Shown: in pieces, positions 34,802 to 45,331 of the stretch
How positions within the stretch are numbered: the first letter of the stretch is position 1
Layout of the letters: every line of letters starts with the position of its first letter
Assembly (NCBI GenBank): GCA_947494435.1
Contig: CANLUY010000002.1
Coordinates: 124,001-188,000, forward strand
Direction: 5' to 3'
Origin: an uncultured Litoreibacter sp.
GTDB lineage: Bacteria; Pseudomonadota; Alphaproteobacteria; Rhodobacterales; Rhodobacteraceae
Length of the DNA: 64,000 nt
Program-made: the position numbers and the translations under genes
The notes under the pieces: generated by a model
What the model saw: only the letters and a program-made list of their open reading frames with translations
Database searches by the model: none
Told to the model about the DNA's origin: nothing

Positions 34802-36292
34802 ATGACACAACGCAAAGACCGGTCGAACGCCCGCTTGAGTGAGCTGGGTCTGACCGCCATAAGTGGCGATGCAGAGATCACTGGCCTGTCCGTTGACAGT
34901 CGCGATGTTAAGCCCGGACATTTGTTTGCAGCTTTGCCCGGCTCTGCTGTTCATGGGGCCGAGTTCATCAAATATGCGCTGCGCATGGAGGCAGCAGCTG
35001 TGCTGACTGATCCTGCTGGCGCAGAGATCGCAGCGGATGAGTTGGCGGGGTCTGAGGTGGCTTTGGTCGTGACAGAAGACCCAAGGCAAGCCTTGTCTTA
35101 TGCAAGCGCGCTGTGGTTCGGGGCCCAGCCTGGCACGATGGTTGCGGTGACCGGCACAAATGGCAAAACCTCTGTTGCCAACTTTACCCGTCAGATTTGG
35201 ATGGAGATGGGGTTGGCTGGGGTTAATCTTGGCACGACGGGCGTTGAGGGGGCATATGCCGCCCCAATGACGCACACCACGCCGGAACCGATTACATTGC
35301 ATCGTCTGCTGGCCGAGATGGCGGCAGAGGGCGTAACCCATGCCGCGATGGAAGCGTCATCGCATGGGTTGGAACAGCGCCGCTTGGACGGCGTGCAATT
35401 GATGGCGGCGGGGTTCACGAACTTCACGCAAGATCACCTCGACTACCATGCGACCTTTCAGGAGTATTTCGACGCAAAAGCGGGTTTGTTCCGTCGCGTG
35501 TTGCCGCAAGATGGTGTCGCTGTGATCAATATGGATGATCCGCGCGGACGGGATATGGCCTCTGCTGCCAAAAAACGCGGGCATCATGTGCTGCGCGTGG
35601 GCTCTGGTGAGGGTTGCGAATTGCAATTGTTAGGGCAGCGGTTTGACGCGACAGGGCAGGAACTACGCTTTGCCTATGGCGGGGACGTTCATCAGGCGCG
35701 GCTGGAATTGATCGGGGGTTTTCAGGCGTCGAACGTACTGCTTGCGGCTGGCTTGGCGATTGGGTGTGGAGCCAAACCCTCAGACGTGTTTCAGACCTTA
35801 CCGATGCTGACAACCGTGCGCGGGCGGATGGAGAAAGCCGCGACGCGTGATAACGGCGCGGCGGTCTTTGTGGATTATGCGCATACACCAGATGCGTTGA
35901 GTACGGCGCTGCAAGCCATGCGCCCGCATGTTATGGGACGTTTGATCGTTGTGTTTGGTGCGGGCGGTGATCGTGATACGGGCAAGCGCCCTTTGATGGG
36001 GGCGGCGGCGCGCGATCATGCAGATGTGGTGTTCGTGACAGATGACAACCCGCGCTCAGAAGAGCCTGCGAGAATTCGTGCGGCGATTATGGACGCTGTG
36101 CCAGAGGCCACGGAAGTGGGCGACAGGGCCGAGGCCATCTTGCGCGGCGTCGATGCGTTGGGTCCGGGCGATACGCTTTTGATCGCGGGCAAAGGCCATG
36201 AGACGGGGCAAACCGTCGGCGACGATGTTTTGCCCTTCGATGATGTGGAACAAGCAAGCGTTGCGGTCGCCGCTTTGGATGGGAGGCTCTGA
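34802..36292 (+). CDS. murE: UDP-MurNAc-tripeptide synthetase MurE (meso-DAP)
   Basis: This 496-residue Mur ligase adds the third stem residue. The ATP loop is T117-G-T-N-G-K122-T. The DNPR motif (TDDNPRSEEP) near residue 417 is diagnostic for meso-diaminopimelate-adding enzymes, so the peptidoglycan is of the usual Gram-negative A1gamma type. GGCAGGGCAG precedes the ATG as a weak ribosome site. A one-base spacer separates its stop codon from the murF start. Confidence 0.96.
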   Translation: MTQRKDRSNARLSELGLTAISGDAEITGLSVDSRDVKPGHLFAALPGSAVHGAEFIKYALRMEAAAVLTDPAGAEIAADELAGSEVALVVTEDPRQALSYASALWFGAQPGTMVAVTGTNGKTSVANFTRQIWMEMGLAGVNLGTTGVEGAYAAPMTHTTPEPITLHRLLAEMAAEGVTHAAMEASSHGLEQRRLDGVQLMAAGFTNFTQDHLDYHATFQEYFDAKAGLFRRVLPQDGVAVINMDDPRGRDMASAAKKRGHHVLRVGSGEGCELQLLGQRFDATGQELRFAYGGDVHQARLELIGGFQASNVLLAAGLAIGCGAKPSDVFQTLPMLTTVRGRMEKAATRDNGAAVFVDYAHTPDALSTALQAMRPHVMGRLIVVFGAGGDRDTGKRPLMGAAARDHADVVFVTDDNPRSEEPARIRAAIMDAVPEATEVGDRAEAILRGVDALGPGDTLLIAGKGHETGQTVGDDVLPFDDVEQASVAVAALDGRL

Positions 36293-36293
36293 T

Positions 36294-37715
36294 ATGGCCC
36301 TTTGGACATCGGCAGAGGCGGTCGCGGCGACAGGTGGGCAGACCCAAAGTGAGTGGAGCGTGGATGGCGTCTCCATCGATACGCGGACGATTGAAAAGGG
36401 TGACTTGTTTGTTGCCTTGAAAGATGTGCGCGACGGGCATGATTTTGTCGCGCAAGCGCTGGAGGCAGGGGCGTCTGCGGCATTGGTCTCTCGGGTGCCG
36501 GACGGTGTGTCAGAGGACGCGCCGCTTTTAATTGTCGATGACGTATTGAATGGCTTAGAGGCATTGGGCCGTGCGGCACGGTCGCGGACCGATGCGAAAG
36601 TCATCGGTGTGACGGGCTCTGTCGGGAAAACGTCCACGAAAGAAATGTTGCGGACCTGTTTGGGTGCGCAGGCGCGGGTTCATGCGGCTGAGAAAAGCTA
36701 CAACAATCATTGGGGCGTGCCGCTGACCTTGGCGCGGCTGCCGCGTGACAGTGAGTTTGCGGTCATCGAGATCGGGATGAATCATCCCGGTGAAATCTCG
36801 CCGCTTGCGCAGATGGCTGATCTTGATGTGGCGCTGATTACAATCGTGGCTCCAGCCCATCTTGAAGCGTTTGAAAGCATTGAGGGGATCGCCGGAGAGA
36901 AAGCCGCGATATTCGACGGACTTCGGGACGATGGCGTGGCGATTGTGAACGGCGATTTGGACGTGTCGGCCTTGCTGATGTCACTTGCGCCAAAGGGGTG
37001 TCTGCAATTCGGGGAAAGTGCCGCTTGTGACTGGCAGTTGCTGGAAGCAGACCAAGGGGCAGAGAGCACCGTGTGCCGTGCATCTTACCTTGATGAAAAG
37101 GTGCTGTATAAGCTGGCGTCTCCGGGAAAACACTTTGCAATGAATGGTTTGGCGGCCTTAGCTGCCTGTGTGGCTGCGGGCGCTGATCTTGGTCAATCGG
37201 TGATCGCATTGGGGCAATGGCAGCCGCCACAAGGGCGGGGGCGCAGACATTTTGTGCAGGTTGATGAGATGCACCCAGAGATAGGCATTGATCTGTTCGA
37301 TGATGCCTACAACGCCAATCCGGCCTCGGTCGGAGCGGCGTTGAATGTTGTCTCCGTCATTGATCCGCCGGAGGCGGGCGGGCGCCGTGTTGTGATCCTT
37401 GGGGATATGAAAGAGCTGGGGCAGACCGAGGCAGCTTTGCACGCGGATTTGGCTGGGCTGGATGCTGTCGCAGAGATTGACGTCGTCCATTGCGTGGGCC
37501 CTTTGATGAAGCATCTGCATGATGCACTGCCCGAGGCCAAACGCGGCCTGTGGGCGGAACGCTCTGACGAGCTGGCGGCTGTTCCAAACCAGCTTGTTCA
37601 GGCAGGTGACGTGGTGATGGCAAAGGGATCTTTGTCGATGAAAATGGCACTGATCGTTGACGCCATCACAAATTTGGGCCAATCCGTTGAGTCAAAAGAC
37701 AGGGGACACCGCTAG
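36294..37715 (+). CDS. murF: UDP-MurNAc-tripeptide--D-Ala-D-Ala ligase MurF
   Basis: This 473-residue Mur ligase has the P-loop at V106-T-G-S-V-G-K112-T (GVTGSVGKTSTKEM), followed by SYNNHWGVPLTLARL and IEIGMNHPGEISPLA, both MurF-typical. I start at ATG 36294 (MALWTSAEAVAATGG), which has GGGAGG 7 bases upstream inside the end of murE. Upstream in-frame codons lie within murE and are not part of it. It adds D-Ala-D-Ala to the stem peptide. mraY begins directly after its TAG. Confidence 0.95.
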   Translation: MALWTSAEAVAATGGQTQSEWSVDGVSIDTRTIEKGDLFVALKDVRDGHDFVAQALEAGASAALVSRVPDGVSEDAPLLIVDDVLNGLEALGRAARSRTDAKVIGVTGSVGKTSTKEMLRTCLGAQARVHAAEKSYNNHWGVPLTLARLPRDSEFAVIEIGMNHPGEISPLAQMADLDVALITIVAPAHLEAFESIEGIAGEKAAIFDGLRDDGVAIVNGDLDVSALLMSLAPKGCLQFGESAACDWQLLEADQGAESTVCRASYLDEKVLYKLASPGKHFAMNGLAALAACVAAGADLGQSVIALGQWQPPQGRGRRHFVQVDEMHPEIGIDLFDDAYNANPASVGAALNVVSVIDPPEAGGRRVVILGDMKELGQTEAALHADLAGLDAVAEIDVVHCVGPLMKHLHDALPEAKRGLWAERSDELAAVPNQLVQAGDVVMAKGSLSMKMALIVDAITNLGQSVESKDRGHR

Positions 37716-38801
37716 ATGTTGTATTGGCTGACCGCTTTTTCGGATGGCGGGGATTTCTTCAACCTGTTTCGCTATATCACCTTCCGCGCAGGCGGTGCGT
37801 TCTTCACAGCGCTGATCTTTGGCTTCATTTTCGGGCGACCGCTGATCAACCTGCTCAAGCGCAAGCAGCGCAATGGTCAACCCATTCGCGATGACGGGCC
37901 AGAAAGCCATCTGCTGACGAAGCAAGGCACGCCGACCATGGGGGGCGTGCTCATCCTCGGTGCGTTGGTCCTGTCGACTTTGCTGTGGGCACGATTGGAC
38001 AATGGCTTTGTCTGGATCGTGCTCTTCGTCACCATTGGGTATGGGATGATCGGCTTTGTCGATGACTACGCAAAGGTGACATCGAACAGCCATGGCGGGA
38101 TTTCCGCGAAGTCGCGCTTGATCATGGGGTTCATTTTGGCTGCTGTTGCAGGCTATTGGGCCACGCAGATGCATCCAGAAGAGTTAGTGAACCAGCTGGC
38201 GTTGCCTGTGTTCAAGGACACGTTGGTCAACCTCGGCTTTATGTTCATCCCCTTCGCCATGTTTGTGATCGTAGGGGCCGCGAATTCCGTAAACCTGACG
38301 GACGGTTTGGACGGTCTTGCGATCATGCCGGTGATGATCGCAGCGGGGTCTTTGGGCGTGATCGCCTATGCGGTGGGGCGCGTAGATTTCACGGAGTATT
38401 TGGGTGTGCATTACGTGCCGGGAACCGGGGAGTTGCTGATCTTCGTTGCTGGTATCATCGGCGGCGGTTTGGGATTTTTGTGGTATAATGCGCCGCCTGC
38501 AGCTGTGTTCATGGGCGACACCGGCTCTTTGGCTTTGGGGGGTGCGCTGGGTACGATCGCCGTATTGGCCAAGCATGAACTGGTTATGGGCATCATCGGC
38601 GGCTTGTTTGTGGTGGAGACGCTGAGCGTCATCATTCAGGTGCTTTACTACAAAAAGACCGGCAAGCGCGTGTTCCTTATGGCGCCAATCCACCATCATT
38701 TTGAGAAAAAGGGCTGGGCTGAGCCGCAGATCGTGATCCGGTTCTGGATCATCTCTCTGATCCTCGCGATGATCGGGTTGGCCACGCTGAAAATCAGATG
38801 A
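37716..38801 (+). CDS. mraY: Phospho-MurNAc-pentapeptide translocase MraY
   Basis: This 361-residue polytopic membrane enzyme makes lipid I from UDP-MurNAc-pentapeptide and undecaprenyl phosphate. Catalytic and family motifs: [20 protein letters not shown] (aspartates), [27 protein letters not shown] and [12 protein letters not shown]. About ten hydrophobic segments. Its ATG follows the murF stop with no spacer, and its TGA overlaps the murD ATG (ATGA). Confidence 0.97.
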   Translation: MLYWLTAFSDGGDFFNLFRYITFRAGGAFFTALIFGFIFGRPLINLLKRKQRNGQPIRDDGPESHLLTKQGTPTMGGVLILGALVLSTLLWARLDNGFVWIVLFVTIGYGMIGFVDDYAKVTSNSHGGISAKSRLIMGFILAAVAGYWATQMHPEELVNQLALPVFKDTLVNLGFMFIPFAMFVIVGAANSVNLTDGLDGLAIMPVMIAAGSLGVIAYAVGRVDFTEYLGVHYVPGTGELLIFVAGIIGGGLGFLWYNAPPAAVFMGDTGSLALGGALGTIAVLAKHELVMGIIGGLFVVETLSVIIQVLYYKKTGKRVFLMAPIHHHFEKKGWAEPQIVIRFWIISLILAMIGLATLKIR

Positions 38802-40207
38802 TCCCTGTTCTTGGCTATTCCGGCGCGCGTGTTGCGGTTCTTGGACTTGGCCGCTCCGGCCTGTCTGCTGCGCGTGCATTGCGGGAGGGTGGGGCTGAGC
38901 CACTCGTTTGGGATGACAATGCAGATGCGCGCAAGCGCGCGGAGGCCGAAGGGTTTACACCCGTTGACTTAAGCAAAAACCGGGTCTTTGACGGCGTGTC
39001 GGCGCTGATCGTCTCACCCGGTATTCCGCATCTGTACCCCGCACCTAATCGGACCATCGCTGCCGCTTGGGCCGCGGGTGTTGCGGTCGATAATGACATA
39101 TCGTTGTTCTTCCAATCCTTTGCGACGCAGGATTGGGAGGGGTTTGACCAGATGCCAAAGGTCATCGCGGTGACGGGCTCGAACGGCAAATCGACAACCT
39201 CTGCGTTGATCCATCACATTCTCGAAGAGGTAAACCGGCCCACGCAATTGGCAGGCAATATCGGACGCGGTGTTTTGGATTTGGAACCGGCGATTGATGG
39301 CGAAGTGATTGTGCTGGAACTGAGTTCTTATCAAACGGATTTGGCCCGAAATCTGACGCCAGATGTGGGCGTTTTCACCAATCTCAGCCCTGATCATCTG
39401 GACAGGCACGGTGGCTATGGCGGGTACTTCGCAGCAAAACGTCGTCTGTTTGCCGAGGGTGGTCCGGATCGTGCGATCATTGGTGTTGATGAGGTTGAGG
39501 GGCAGTATCTGGCCAATCAGCTTTCAGGTGGCAACGGTGATGATCGTGTCATCCGCATCTCCTCCGGCACCAAGTTGAGCGGGCCAGGGTGGCATGTCTT
39601 TTCCAAGAAGGGCTTTCTGGCGGAATGGCGCAAGGGGCGGCAGGTTGCCAATATAGATTTGCGTCAGGTCGCGGGGTTGCCTGGAGCGCATAACCACCAA
39701 AACGCCTGTGCCGCCTATGCGGCCTGTCGGACATTGGGACTGGCCCCAAAGGTGATCGAGGCTGCGTTTCATAGTTTTGGCGGGTTACCCCACCGCTCAC
39801 AACGTATTGCGGAGAAAGATGGTGTGAGCTTCGTCAATGACAGCAAAGCTACGAATGTCGACAGCGCCGCGAAAGCACTACAGGCGTTCAATAATATCCG
39901 TTGGATTTGCGGCGGGCTTGAGAAAGAGGGCGGGCTTGATGGCCTGCTGGATCATCTCTCAGACGTGCGTAAGGCTTACGTGATTGGCCGCGAAGCTGGC
40001 GCATTTGCGTTGCAGCTAGGTGATTTGCCGCATGAGATCTGCGGAACGATGGAGGCGGCTGTGGCCAAAGCGGCTGAAGACGCGGAACCCGGCGATACGG
40101 TTTTGTTAGCTCCGGCAGCGGCGAGCTTCGATCAATATGATAGCTTTGAAAAGCGCGGCGATGATTTCGCGGCGCAAGTTGGCAAAGTCACGGGTCAGGT
40201 CGAGTAG
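38798..40207 (+). CDS. murD: UDP-MurNAc-L-alanine--D-glutamate ligase MurD
   Basis: This 469-residue Mur ligase has an N-terminal Rossmann-like domain ([16 protein letters not shown]), the ATP loop [18 protein letters not shown] near residue 128, and [17 protein letters not shown] in the C-terminal half, a MurD hallmark. It adds D-Glu to UDP-MurNAc-L-Ala. The start overlaps mraY (ATGA). The last 13 bases overlap the 3' end of the opposing zinc-protein gene. Confidence 0.96.
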   Translation: MIPVLGYSGARVAVLGLGRSGLSAARALREGGAEPLVWDDNADARKRAEAEGFTPVDLSKNRVFDGVSALIVSPGIPHLYPAPNRTIAAAWAAGVAVDNDISLFFQSFATQDWEGFDQMPKVIAVTGSNGKSTTSALIHHILEEVNRPTQLAGNIGRGVLDLEPAIDGEVIVLELSSYQTDLARNLTPDVGVFTNLSPDHLDRHGGYGGYFAAKRRLFAEGGPDRAIIGVDEVEGQYLANQLSGGNGDDRVIRISSGTKLSGPGWHVFSKKGFLAEWRKGRQVANIDLRQVAGLPGAHNHQNACAAYAACRTLGLAPKVIEAAFHSFGGLPHRSQRIAEKDGVSFVNDSKATNVDSAAKALQAFNNIRWICGGLEKEGGLDGLLDHLSDVRKAYVIGREAGAFALQLGDLPHEICGTMEAAVAKAAEDAEPGDTVLLAPAAASFDQYDSFEKRGDDFAAQVGKVTGQVE

Positions 40208-40788
40208 GCGGCCTCTCGCTCGGCCTCTGTGAGGCGATAGGGTTTTGCGACGCTTCGCCCGGTGGTCGCATCGAAAAACGGTGTGTCTTTCCATTTTCCA
40301 TTTATCCGGGATAAAGCAGCGTTGCGCATCGTGCGAAAGGCGAACCGCGCGAGGCTCCCCGTGGGCTCGGACACAGGCGAAAGAGCCTGTTCCTTTTTGT
40401 AGCGAAACTGGATGGGGCCGATTGAGCTGGTGTCGCTTTTCATATTTGCCACCATGAAGCCGACAAAGGACATTTTCGGCGTGCCCAACGTGTTGCAGAG
40501 CGGCGTGTTGCAGCAATTTACATACCACCGGTAGAGGCCTTTTTCGGCAAGCTGGAGAACTGCCAGGTGCTCCGCGCCGCTTTGTATTTCGACTTGGAAT
40601 GGTTGGGTTTGGTAAAGCTCCGTCCCGCCTTTTTCGTCCAAGACGCGATCTGTTTGACCAAGATGGCGGATGAACGCCTGACAATCGGTGCAGTAGCATA
40701 TTGCGTGGTTGCCAGTCTTTTCGGACGCGCCATGAATGACCGCTGTGAAGCTTCCGCAAGTGCAAGCGAGGGAGATGTCTTGGGGCAT
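40195..40788 (-). CDS. DUF6151/GFA-like zinc-binding protein within the dcw cluster
   Basis: This 197-residue protein has a GFA-like cysteine pattern: ACTCGSF (C-x-C), CYCTDCQAF (C-x-C-x-x-C) and [10 protein letters not shown] in place of the usual C-x-x-C. This fits the DUF6151 group, of unknown function. I start at ATG 40788, preceded by AAAGGA six bases upstream; the ATG at 40803 leaves no ribosome site. It is the only minus-strand gene inside the dcw cluster, tail to tail with murD (13-bp overlap) and divergent from ftsW, so it splits the cluster into two transcription units. Confidence 0.75.
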   Translation of the reverse strand: MPQDISLACTCGSFTAVIHGASEKTGNHAICYCTDCQAFIRHLGQTDRVLDEKGGTELYQTQPFQVEIQSGAEHLAVLQLAEKGLYRWYVNCCNTPLCNTLGTPKMSFVGFMVANMKSDTSSIGPIQFRYKKEQALSPVSEPTGSLARFAFRTMRNAALSRINGKWKDTPFFDATTGRSVAKPYRLTEAEREAAYST

Positions 40789-40974
40789 CGGCGTTCCTTT
40801 CACGTCTCGTATCCACGCTAATAAACCATTTGGACGCGTCGATTACCAAAGAAATAGGCGTTTGGGCGCAAACTGACACTGGATTGCGGAAAGATTATTC
40901 GCTACCATTATCGTATAGATCCGAAAAATCGGACACCGGGTAACCGGATATGAGGCAGTAATGGCGGTATTCTC

Positions 40975-42144
40975 ATGACTGAGATGGTGTATGGCACCGT
41001 AACGGCGCGCGTGGGCGAGCCTATTCTTCCCAAATGGTGGCGGACGGTTGATCGTTGGTCGATGGCTTGCGTCTTTGCTCTGTGCGGTATTGGTTTGCTG
41101 CTTGGGCTGGCGGCGTCCCCGCCATTGGCCGCAAAGAACGGGTTGGACCCGTTCCACTATGTCTCCAAACAAGCGGTTTTCGCCTGTCTTGCCATGACGG
41201 TTATGGTTGTCATTTCGATGATGTCGACCAATCTCGTGCGGCGGCTCGCGGTGTTGATGTTCTTCATCACCTTTGCCGCTCTGGCGATGTTGCCTGTTCT
41301 TGGAACGGATTTTGGGAAGGGTGCGACACGCTGGTATTCGCTTGGCTTTGCGTCCGTGCAGCCATCGGAGTTTCTGAAGCCCGTTTTCATCGTCTTCTCT
41401 GCTTGGCTCATCGCCGCAAGTTCCGAGATTAATGGCCCTCCGGGCAAAACCTTTTCATTCGCTTTGACCTGCGTGGTGGTTGGTTTCTTGGCACTGCAGC
41501 CTGATTTTGGCCAAGCCTGTCTGATCCTGTTCGGCTGGGGTGTCGTTTACTTCGTTGCCGGTGCGCCGTTGACTCTGTTGATCGGGATGGCCGGTGCGGT
41601 CGTGGCTGCCGGTGTCAGCGCGTATAATATGTCGGAACATTTTGCGCGCCGCATTGATGGGTTCTTGTCTGCGGATGTCGACCCCACGACGCAGCTTGGT
41701 TACGCGACAAACGCGATCCGTGAGGGCGGGTTCTTTGGTGTCGGGGTCGGTGAAGGGTCTGTCAAATGGTCACTTCCCGACGCGCATACAGATTTCATAA
41801 TTGCCGTGGCGGCTGAAGAATATGGGCTGGTTTTGGTGATCGCAATCATCGCGCTTTATGCGATTTTCACTATTCGGTCGTTGCATCGTCTGATGAAGGA
41901 ACGTGATCCATTTATCCGTTTGGCGGGCACAGGTCTCGCGGCAATGTTCGCGATGCAGGCCATTATCAATATGGGCGTGGCTGTCCGGTTGCTGCCTGCG
42001 AAGGGTATGACATTGCCGTTTGTCTCCAACGGTGGCTCGTCGCTTGTTGCAGGCGCCATTGCGGTGGGCATGCTTCTGGCCTTCACGCGCAGCAGGCCGC
42101 AGGGCGACATGCGCGATATCATGATCCAGCGAGGCCGCGGGTGA
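40975..42144 (+). CDS. ftsW: Septal peptidoglycan glycosyltransferase FtsW
   Basis: This 389-residue SEDS-family polytopic protein polymerises glycan strands at the septum with FtsI. Family features: [35 protein letters not shown] ([12 protein letters not shown]), [30 protein letters not shown] and [22 protein letters not shown]. It needs its own promoter in the 186-bp region shared with the divergent zinc-protein gene. Its TGA overlaps the murG GTG (GTGA). Confidence 0.96.
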   Translation: MTEMVYGTVTARVGEPILPKWWRTVDRWSMACVFALCGIGLLLGLAASPPLAAKNGLDPFHYVSKQAVFACLAMTVMVVISMMSTNLVRRLAVLMFFITFAALAMLPVLGTDFGKGATRWYSLGFASVQPSEFLKPVFIVFSAWLIAASSEINGPPGKTFSFALTCVVVGFLALQPDFGQACLILFGWGVVYFVAGAPLTLLIGMAGAVVAAGVSAYNMSEHFARRIDGFLSADVDPTTQLGYATNAIREGGFFGVGVGEGSVKWSLPDAHTDFIIAVAAEEYGLVLVIAIIALYAIFTIRSLHRLMKERDPFIRLAGTGLAAMFAMQAIINMGVAVRLLPAKGMTLPFVSNGGSSLVAGAIAVGMLLAFTRSRPQGDMRDIMIQRGRG

Positions 42145-43238
42145 GCGCGCCGCTGCTCGTCATTGCCGCAGGTGGCACAGGCGGGCATATGTTCCCGGCT
42201 CAAGCCCTGGCGGAGGCGATGCTGGCCAAAGGCTGGCGCGTAAAGCTGACGACTGATGCGCGCGGCGCGCGCTATGTTGGTGGGTTCCCGGATGCGGTTG
42301 TGATCGAAGAGTTGAAGTCCGCGACTTTCGCGCGTGGCGGTTTGGTCGGCAAACTCACTGCGCCTTTCAAGCTTGGAACGGGTGTGCTGTCAGCGATGAT
42401 GGCGTTTCGCCGGGACCGGCCTGCGGTTGTTGTGGGATTTGGTGGGTACCCGTCTTTTCCTGCGATTGCAGCCGCTTGGCTGATGAAGCTGCCGCGTATG
42501 TTGCATGAACAAAACGGTGTGCTTGGCCGTGTCAATCAAGCCTTTGCGACCCGTGTCGACAAGATTGCGTGTGGCACGTGGCCGACGGAGATGCCAGAAG
42601 GGATCGAGGGCGTTTACACAGGAAATCCGGTGCGCGCAGCCATTTTGGATCGTGCAGGCGCCGCCTATATTCCGCCCGGTGACTATCCGATGAGTATCGT
42701 GGTCATTGGCGGCAGTCAGGGCGCGCGGATTTTGTCGGAGGTGGTGCCCAAAGCGATTGCGCTATTGCCCGAGGCGATACAGGCAAATTTACGTGTCGCC
42801 CATCAAGCGCGCGATGAAGACGCTGAGAAGGCGGAAGCGGTCTATGCTCAAGCCGGGATTTCTGCAGAAGTAGAGCCGTTTTTCAATGATATTCCAAGCC
42901 GGTTTTCTGAGGCGCAACTGGTGATCTCACGCTCCGGCGCGTCGACGGTCGCGGATTTGTCGGTGATTGGACGGCCGTCGATTCTCGTTCCGTTGGCTGC
43001 AGCAATCCGCGATGAGCAGACCGCAAACGCGCGCGGATTGGTAGAAGCTGGCGCCGCGATCATGATGCCTGAAAGCACCTTTACGCCTGAGGCTTTGGCC
43101 GAACAAATTCTGTCGATCCTTACGCAAGATCAAGCTGCACTTCAGATGGCAAATGCGGCATTGAGCGTCGGACGACCTGATGCAACCGAAGCGCTGGTGG
43201 CGCTCACCGAGATCCTTAACGAGAAGAACAGTATATGA
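42141..43238 (+). CDS. murG: UDP-GlcNAc:lipid I transferase MurG
   Basis: This 365-residue GT28 glycosyltransferase makes lipid II on the inner leaflet. The glycine-rich loop [15 protein letters not shown] is near the N-terminus. [15 protein letters not shown] and [14 protein letters not shown] follow, then the UDP-GlcNAc site ([36 protein letters not shown]). The start is GTG 42141 overlapping the ftsW stop, and its own stop overlaps the murC ATG. Confidence 0.96.
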   Translation: MSAPLLVIAAGGTGGHMFPAQALAEAMLAKGWRVKLTTDARGARYVGGFPDAVVIEELKSATFARGGLVGKLTAPFKLGTGVLSAMMAFRRDRPAVVVGFGGYPSFPAIAAAWLMKLPRMLHEQNGVLGRVNQAFATRVDKIACGTWPTEMPEGIEGVYTGNPVRAAILDRAGAAYIPPGDYPMSIVVIGGSQGARILSEVVPKAIALLPEAIQANLRVAHQARDEDAEKAEAVYAQAGISAEVEPFFNDIPSRFSEAQLVISRSGASTVADLSVIGRPSILVPLAAAIRDEQTANARGLVEAGAAIMMPESTFTPEALAEQILSILTQDQAALQMANAALSVGRPDATEALVALTEILNEKNSI

Positions 43239-44635
43239 ATGCTGCAGCAACAAAATTGCCTTTGGAATTGGGCGCGATCCATTTCGTTGGCATAGGCGGG
43301 ATTGGCATGTCCGGAATTGCCGAGGTGCTATTGAACCATGGCTACAAGGTGCAGGGTTCCGACCTGAAAGCGTCTAAAATTACGGATAGACTGAAAGAGC
43401 TTGGCGCGACAATTTTTGAGGGCCAGCGGGCTGAGAATTTGGAGCATGCCGATGTGGTTGTGATCTCCTCCGCGATCAAGCCTGGCAATGCAGAACTTGA
43501 CGCTGCGCGCGCGCAAGGTCTGCCTGTGGTCCGGCGGGCTGAGATGCTGGCCGAACTGATGCGGCTGAAATCGAACATCGCCGTTGGTGGCACGCATGGC
43601 AAGACCACGACGACAACGATGGTTGCAGCGCTGTTGGATGCCGGTGGCATTGATCCGACGGTGATCAATGGCGGGATCATCCATGCGTATGGCTCAAATG
43701 CGCGGGTCGGCCAAGGCGAATGGATGGTCGTTGAAGCCGACGAGAGTGACGGGACGTTTAACCGCCTGCCTGCGACAATTGCGATCGTCACGAATATCGA
43801 CCCTGAGCATATGGAGCATTGGGGCGATTTCGACACGCTGCGTCAGGGGTTCTTGGACTTTGTGTCTAACATTCCCTTTTACGGTTTGGCTGTCTGCTGC
43901 ACTGACCACCCAGAGGTTCAAGCGCTGGTCGGCAAGATTAGTGACCGGCGTGTGGTGACCTTTGGCTTTAACGCGCAGGCCGATGTGCGGGCCGTGAACC
44001 TAAGCTACAAGGCGGGTGTCGCCTATTTCGATATCGCGCTGCAAAATGATGAGATGGTGATCGAGGGCTGTTCGCTGCCGATGCCGGGGGATCATAACGT
44101 CTCCAACGCTTTGTCCGCTGTTGCCGTCGCGCGGCATCTGGGCATGAAAGCCGAAGAGATCAAAGAGGCTTTGGCGAATTTTGGTGGTGTGAACCGCCGC
44201 TTTACGAAGGTCGGCGAAGTCGATGGTGTCACGATCATCGACGACTATGGCCACCATCCGGTCGAGATCGCCGCTGTCCTGAAAGCTGCCCGTCAAGCGA
44301 CCGAAGGTCGTGTGATCGCCGTCCACCAACCGCACCGTTTCACGCGGCTGCATGATCTGTTCGAAGATTTTTGCAGTTGCTTCAATGACGCTGACGTTGT
44401 GGGCATCACTGATATCTTTGCCGCTGGTGAAGATCCGATTGAGGGGGCAGGACGCGATGATCTTGTGTCAGGCCTGATCCGTCATGGGCATAGGCATACG
44501 CGCATTGTCGAGGGCGAAGATGATCTGGTGCGCCTTGTTCGAGAACAGGCGAAGCCCGGTGATATGGTCGTATGTCTTGGGGCAGGGACGATCAGTGCTT
44601 GGGCCAATGCTTTGCCTGAAAGGCTAACGGCATGA
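43235..44635 (+). CDS. murC: UDP-MurNAc--L-alanine ligase MurC
   Basis: This 466-residue Mur ligase has an N-terminal [14 protein letters not shown] loop, ATP loop [49 protein letters not shown] and C-terminal [18 protein letters not shown]. It adds L-Ala to UDP-MurNAc. The start overlaps murG (ATGA). Its TGA overlaps the ATG of a 46-codon frame that leads into the DUF2484 genes. Confidence 0.96.
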   Translation: MNAAATKLPLELGAIHFVGIGGIGMSGIAEVLLNHGYKVQGSDLKASKITDRLKELGATIFEGQRAENLEHADVVVISSAIKPGNAELDAARAQGLPVVRRAEMLAELMRLKSNIAVGGTHGKTTTTTMVAALLDAGGIDPTVINGGIIHAYGSNARVGQGEWMVVEADESDGTFNRLPATIAIVTNIDPEHMEHWGDFDTLRQGFLDFVSNIPFYGLAVCCTDHPEVQALVGKISDRRVVTFGFNAQADVRAVNLSYKAGVAYFDIALQNDEMVIEGCSLPMPGDHNVSNALSAVAVARHLGMKAEEIKEALANFGGVNRRFTKVGEVDGVTIIDDYGHHPVEIAAVLKAARQATEGRVIAVHQPHRFTRLHDLFEDFCSCFNDADVVGITDIFAAGEDPIEGAGRDDLVSGLIRHGHRHTRIVEGEDDLVRLVREQAKPGDMVVCLGAGTISAWANALPERLTA

Positions 44636-44772
44636 GCGCGGAATTTACTAAAACTTGCTTCATCCAAAGACTTTATAAAATCGGCCAAAGGTGCGAAAAG
44701 CCTGACTTTCTTTGGGGTATCGCCCTGTGCAGAATGGAAATGTTCGATTCTGGGGATTTCGGAACACTATGA
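44632..44772 (+). CDS. Possible 46-residue ORF linking murC to DUF2484
   Basis: ATG 44632 overlaps the murC stop (ATGA), and its own TGA (44770-44772) overlaps the ATG of the next gene (again ATGA). GAAAGG lies seven bases before it, inside murC. The product ([20 protein letters not shown]... ending GDFGTL) has no recognised domain. Codon use is unlike the neighbours (AGA, AGG, CTA, low third-position GC), so it may be a non-conserved coupling frame or chance. It is included because both junctions copy those of the real genes around it. Confidence 0.3.
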   Translation: MSAEFTKTCFIQRLYKIGQRCEKPDFLWGIALCRMEMFDSGDFGTL

Positions 44773-45023
44773 GTGCATCACTTATCATTGCAGCCGTGTG
44801 GGCGCTGGCCGCGACGGTCGTCGCGCTTTTGCCCATGCGCTACCAATATGTTCCGGGTTTCAGCTTGCTGTTGGCCGCTCCATTGGTGATTGCCTTTATC
44901 GGGTATCAGCATGGCGTATGGGTCGCTCTTCTCGGGCTTGCGGCGTTTGCGTCGATGTTCCGCAATCCACTGATTTACTTCTACCGCAAGTTTAAAGGTG
45001 AGACGCCAGAGGTCCCGCGATGA
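44769..45023 (+). CDS. DUF2484 family membrane protein (first of two)
   Basis: This 84-residue protein has three hydrophobic segments (SLIIAAVWALAATVVALLP, GFSLLLAAPLVIAFIGY, VWVALLGLAAFASM) and a basic tail (RNPLIYFYRKFKGE). Small DUF2484 proteins are found between murC and murB in Rhodobacteraceae; function is unknown, but the location implies cell-envelope work. I start at ATG 44769 (MSASLII); the in-frame upstream ATG at 44712 adds 19 polar residues. Its TGA overlaps the next gene's ATG. Confidence 0.8.
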   Translation: MSASLIIAAVWALAATVVALLPMRYQYVPGFSLLLAAPLVIAFIGYQHGVWVALLGLAAFASMFRNPLIYFYRKFKGETPEVPR

Positions 45024-45292
45024 GTTGGTCTTTGGTTCTCGCACTGGTCTGGCTGATCGCGGCAAATATGCTTGCGATGATCCCTTCACGCGACAATCAC
45101 TGGCGGCGCGCTTATGTGCTGATCGCGATTGGTATTCCGTTGCTTGGCTGGCTGACATGGGAAAACGGTCCGTGGATCGGGCTTGCAGCGCTGGCCGCTG
45201 GTGTGTCAGTTTTACGCTGGCCGGTGCGTTACTTGGGGCGGTGGATCAGTCAAAAGCTCGGTCTGGCCAAGCCCGTACCGCCAGCGGAGTAA
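45020..45292 (+). CDS. DUF2484 family membrane protein (second of two)
   Basis: This 90-residue protein is built like its upstream neighbour: three hydrophobic segments (LVLALVWLIAANMLAMIP, AYVLIAIGIPLLGWLTW, WIGLAALAAGVSVL), then RWPVRYLGRW and a polar end. The shared pattern (VWxxAAN/AxxxxMxP at the start, VLRxPxxYxxR at the end) marks the pair as paralogues by tandem duplication. It is coupled to the first by ATGA. Function unknown. Confidence 0.8.
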   Translation: MSWSLVLALVWLIAANMLAMIPSRDNHWRRAYVLIAIGIPLLGWLTWENGPWIGLAALAAGVSVLRWPVRYLGRWISQKLGLAKPVPPAE

Positions 45293-45331
45293 GCCCTGCG
45301 CGCAATCGAACCTAGGAGTGGTAATGCCGTC

